From Akkermansiaceae bacterium (GTDB lineage: Bacteria; Verrucomicrobiota; Verrucomicrobiia; Verrucomicrobiales; Akkermansiaceae), in contig CAIVXP010000040.1 in NCBI GenBank assembly GCA_903909905.1, positions 1-14,779 of the forward strand: DNA of 14,779 nt, written 5' to 3'. Positions 14,186 to 14,779 of this stretch are shown piece after piece (position 1 is the stretch's first letter; the number at the start of each line of letters is the position of its first letter). A model generated the notes under the pieces. It ran no database searches. It had not been told where the DNA came from and saw nothing but the letters and a program-made list of their open reading frames with translations. A program made the position numbers and the translations under genes.

Positions 14186-14779
14186 ATGAAATCATCAGCC
14201 ACGATCCAGCTCCGCATTCTCACTTCATTCGCCGCCGCGCTGATGCCGGCCGCTGCCGAGCCTTCGCTCACCATTTACAATCAGGGTTTCGCGGTCGTTC
14301 GCGATTCGGTGCCGCTCGATCTCAAGGCGGGAATCAGCAAAGCGCACTTCTCCGGCATGACGGCCCAAGCGGAAACCGATTCGGTGATTCTGCGCGACCC
14401 TGCCGGCAAGGTGAAATTTCAAATCCTCGAGCAAGCCTATCGCAATGACCCGGTTTCATCCGGCCTCATGCTCCAACTCAACGAGGGCAAAACGATCGGC
14501 TTCGAAATCCGCGAACCCAACAAACCAAACCGCAGCGTCCAGGGAAAAATCATCCGCAGCGGATATGGCGTCGGCGGGCAAACCAGCCAACCGATCATTG
14601 AGGTGGACGGAAACCTTCGTTTCTCGCTGCCCGGCGAACCACTCTTTCCCGCGCTCGGCGATGACACCATCCTCAACCCGACCCTCACATGGACGATCAA
14701 CTCCGCGGAGGCTGCCGACTTCGACGCCGAGCTCGCCTATGTCACTGGTGGCCTCGGCTGGCAGGCGGACTACAACATC
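14186..14779 (+). CDS. Secreted DUF4139-domain protein, N-terminal part (truncated by window edge)
   Basis: An open frame of 198 codons runs from the ATG at 14186 off the right edge with no stop. Residues 1-24 look like a signal peptide ending PAAA. The mature start EPSLTIYNQGFAVVRDSVPL and the later AELAYVTGGLGWQADYNI (about 181-198) match the pattern of proteins annotated DUF4139, where a beta-rich N-terminal region precedes the DUF. Such proteins are usually about 450-550 residues, so a little under half is present. Their molecular function is not established; an envelope location is likely from the signal peptide. It diverges from secG across 175 bases. The ATG has no Shine-Dalgarno site. 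Confidence 0.78.
   Translation, partial: MKSSATIQLRILTSFAAALMPAAAEPSLTIYNQGFAVVRDSVPLDLKAGISKAHFSGMTAQAETDSVILRDPAGKVKFQILEQAYRNDPVSSGLMLQLNEGKTIGFEIREPNKPNRSVQGKIIRSGYGVGGQTSQPIIEVDGNLRFSLPGEPLFPALGDDTILNPTLTWTINSAEAADFDAELAYVTGGLGWQADYNI

Overview
The window reads as chromosomal housekeeping DNA from a free-living bacterium of moderately high GC content, most likely a member of the Verrucomicrobiota. That placement is inferred from gene style: a c-type cytochrome with a PLAGSEW motif, a DUF4139 protein, and no recognisable Shine-Dalgarno sequence before any start. No 16S rRNA or other decisive marker is present. There are no insertion sequences, prophage genes, CRISPR arrays or toxin/defence genes, and every intergenic gap is under 200 bases.

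Layout. (1) 1-573, minus strand: a stable-RNA-type promoter drives tRNA-Thr(GGT) and then tuf (EF-Tu), which is cut by the window edge. (2) 626-2832: a YmdB-type metallophosphoesterase (minus) diverges from a membrane-anchored zinc amidase of cell-wall type (plus). (3) 2837-6821, minus: a probable operon of PTS EIIA (PtsN-like), argS and a family II pyrophosphatase with a CBS-DRTGG-CBS regulatory insert. Aminoacylation by ArgRS releases pyrophosphate, so the pairing makes metabolic sense. (4) 6925-10575, minus: cardiolipin synthase, nucleoside diphosphate kinase, and a hybrid NarL-type histidine kinase whose C-terminal receiver has no DNA-binding domain. The kinase is preceded by a possible 21-codon leader ORF and two adjacent palindromes. 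(5) 10757-11476, minus: a solitary family 2 glycosyltransferase. (6) 11643-14010, minus: a tight secG - rhomboid protease - membrane-anchored cytochrome c operon. (7) 14186 to the end, plus: the N-terminal part of a secreted DUF4139 protein.

I see no clear new multi-gene system. The observations most worth checking are the cysteine-rich linker and missing output domain of the hybrid kinase, the short ORF and palindromes before it, the uniform lack of Shine-Dalgarno sites with a near-leaderless secG promoter, the G9 tract inside the cytochrome gene, and the repeat-bounded double hairpin at 11508-11562. Domain and motif calls were made by eye from translated sequence; no database search or folding program was run.
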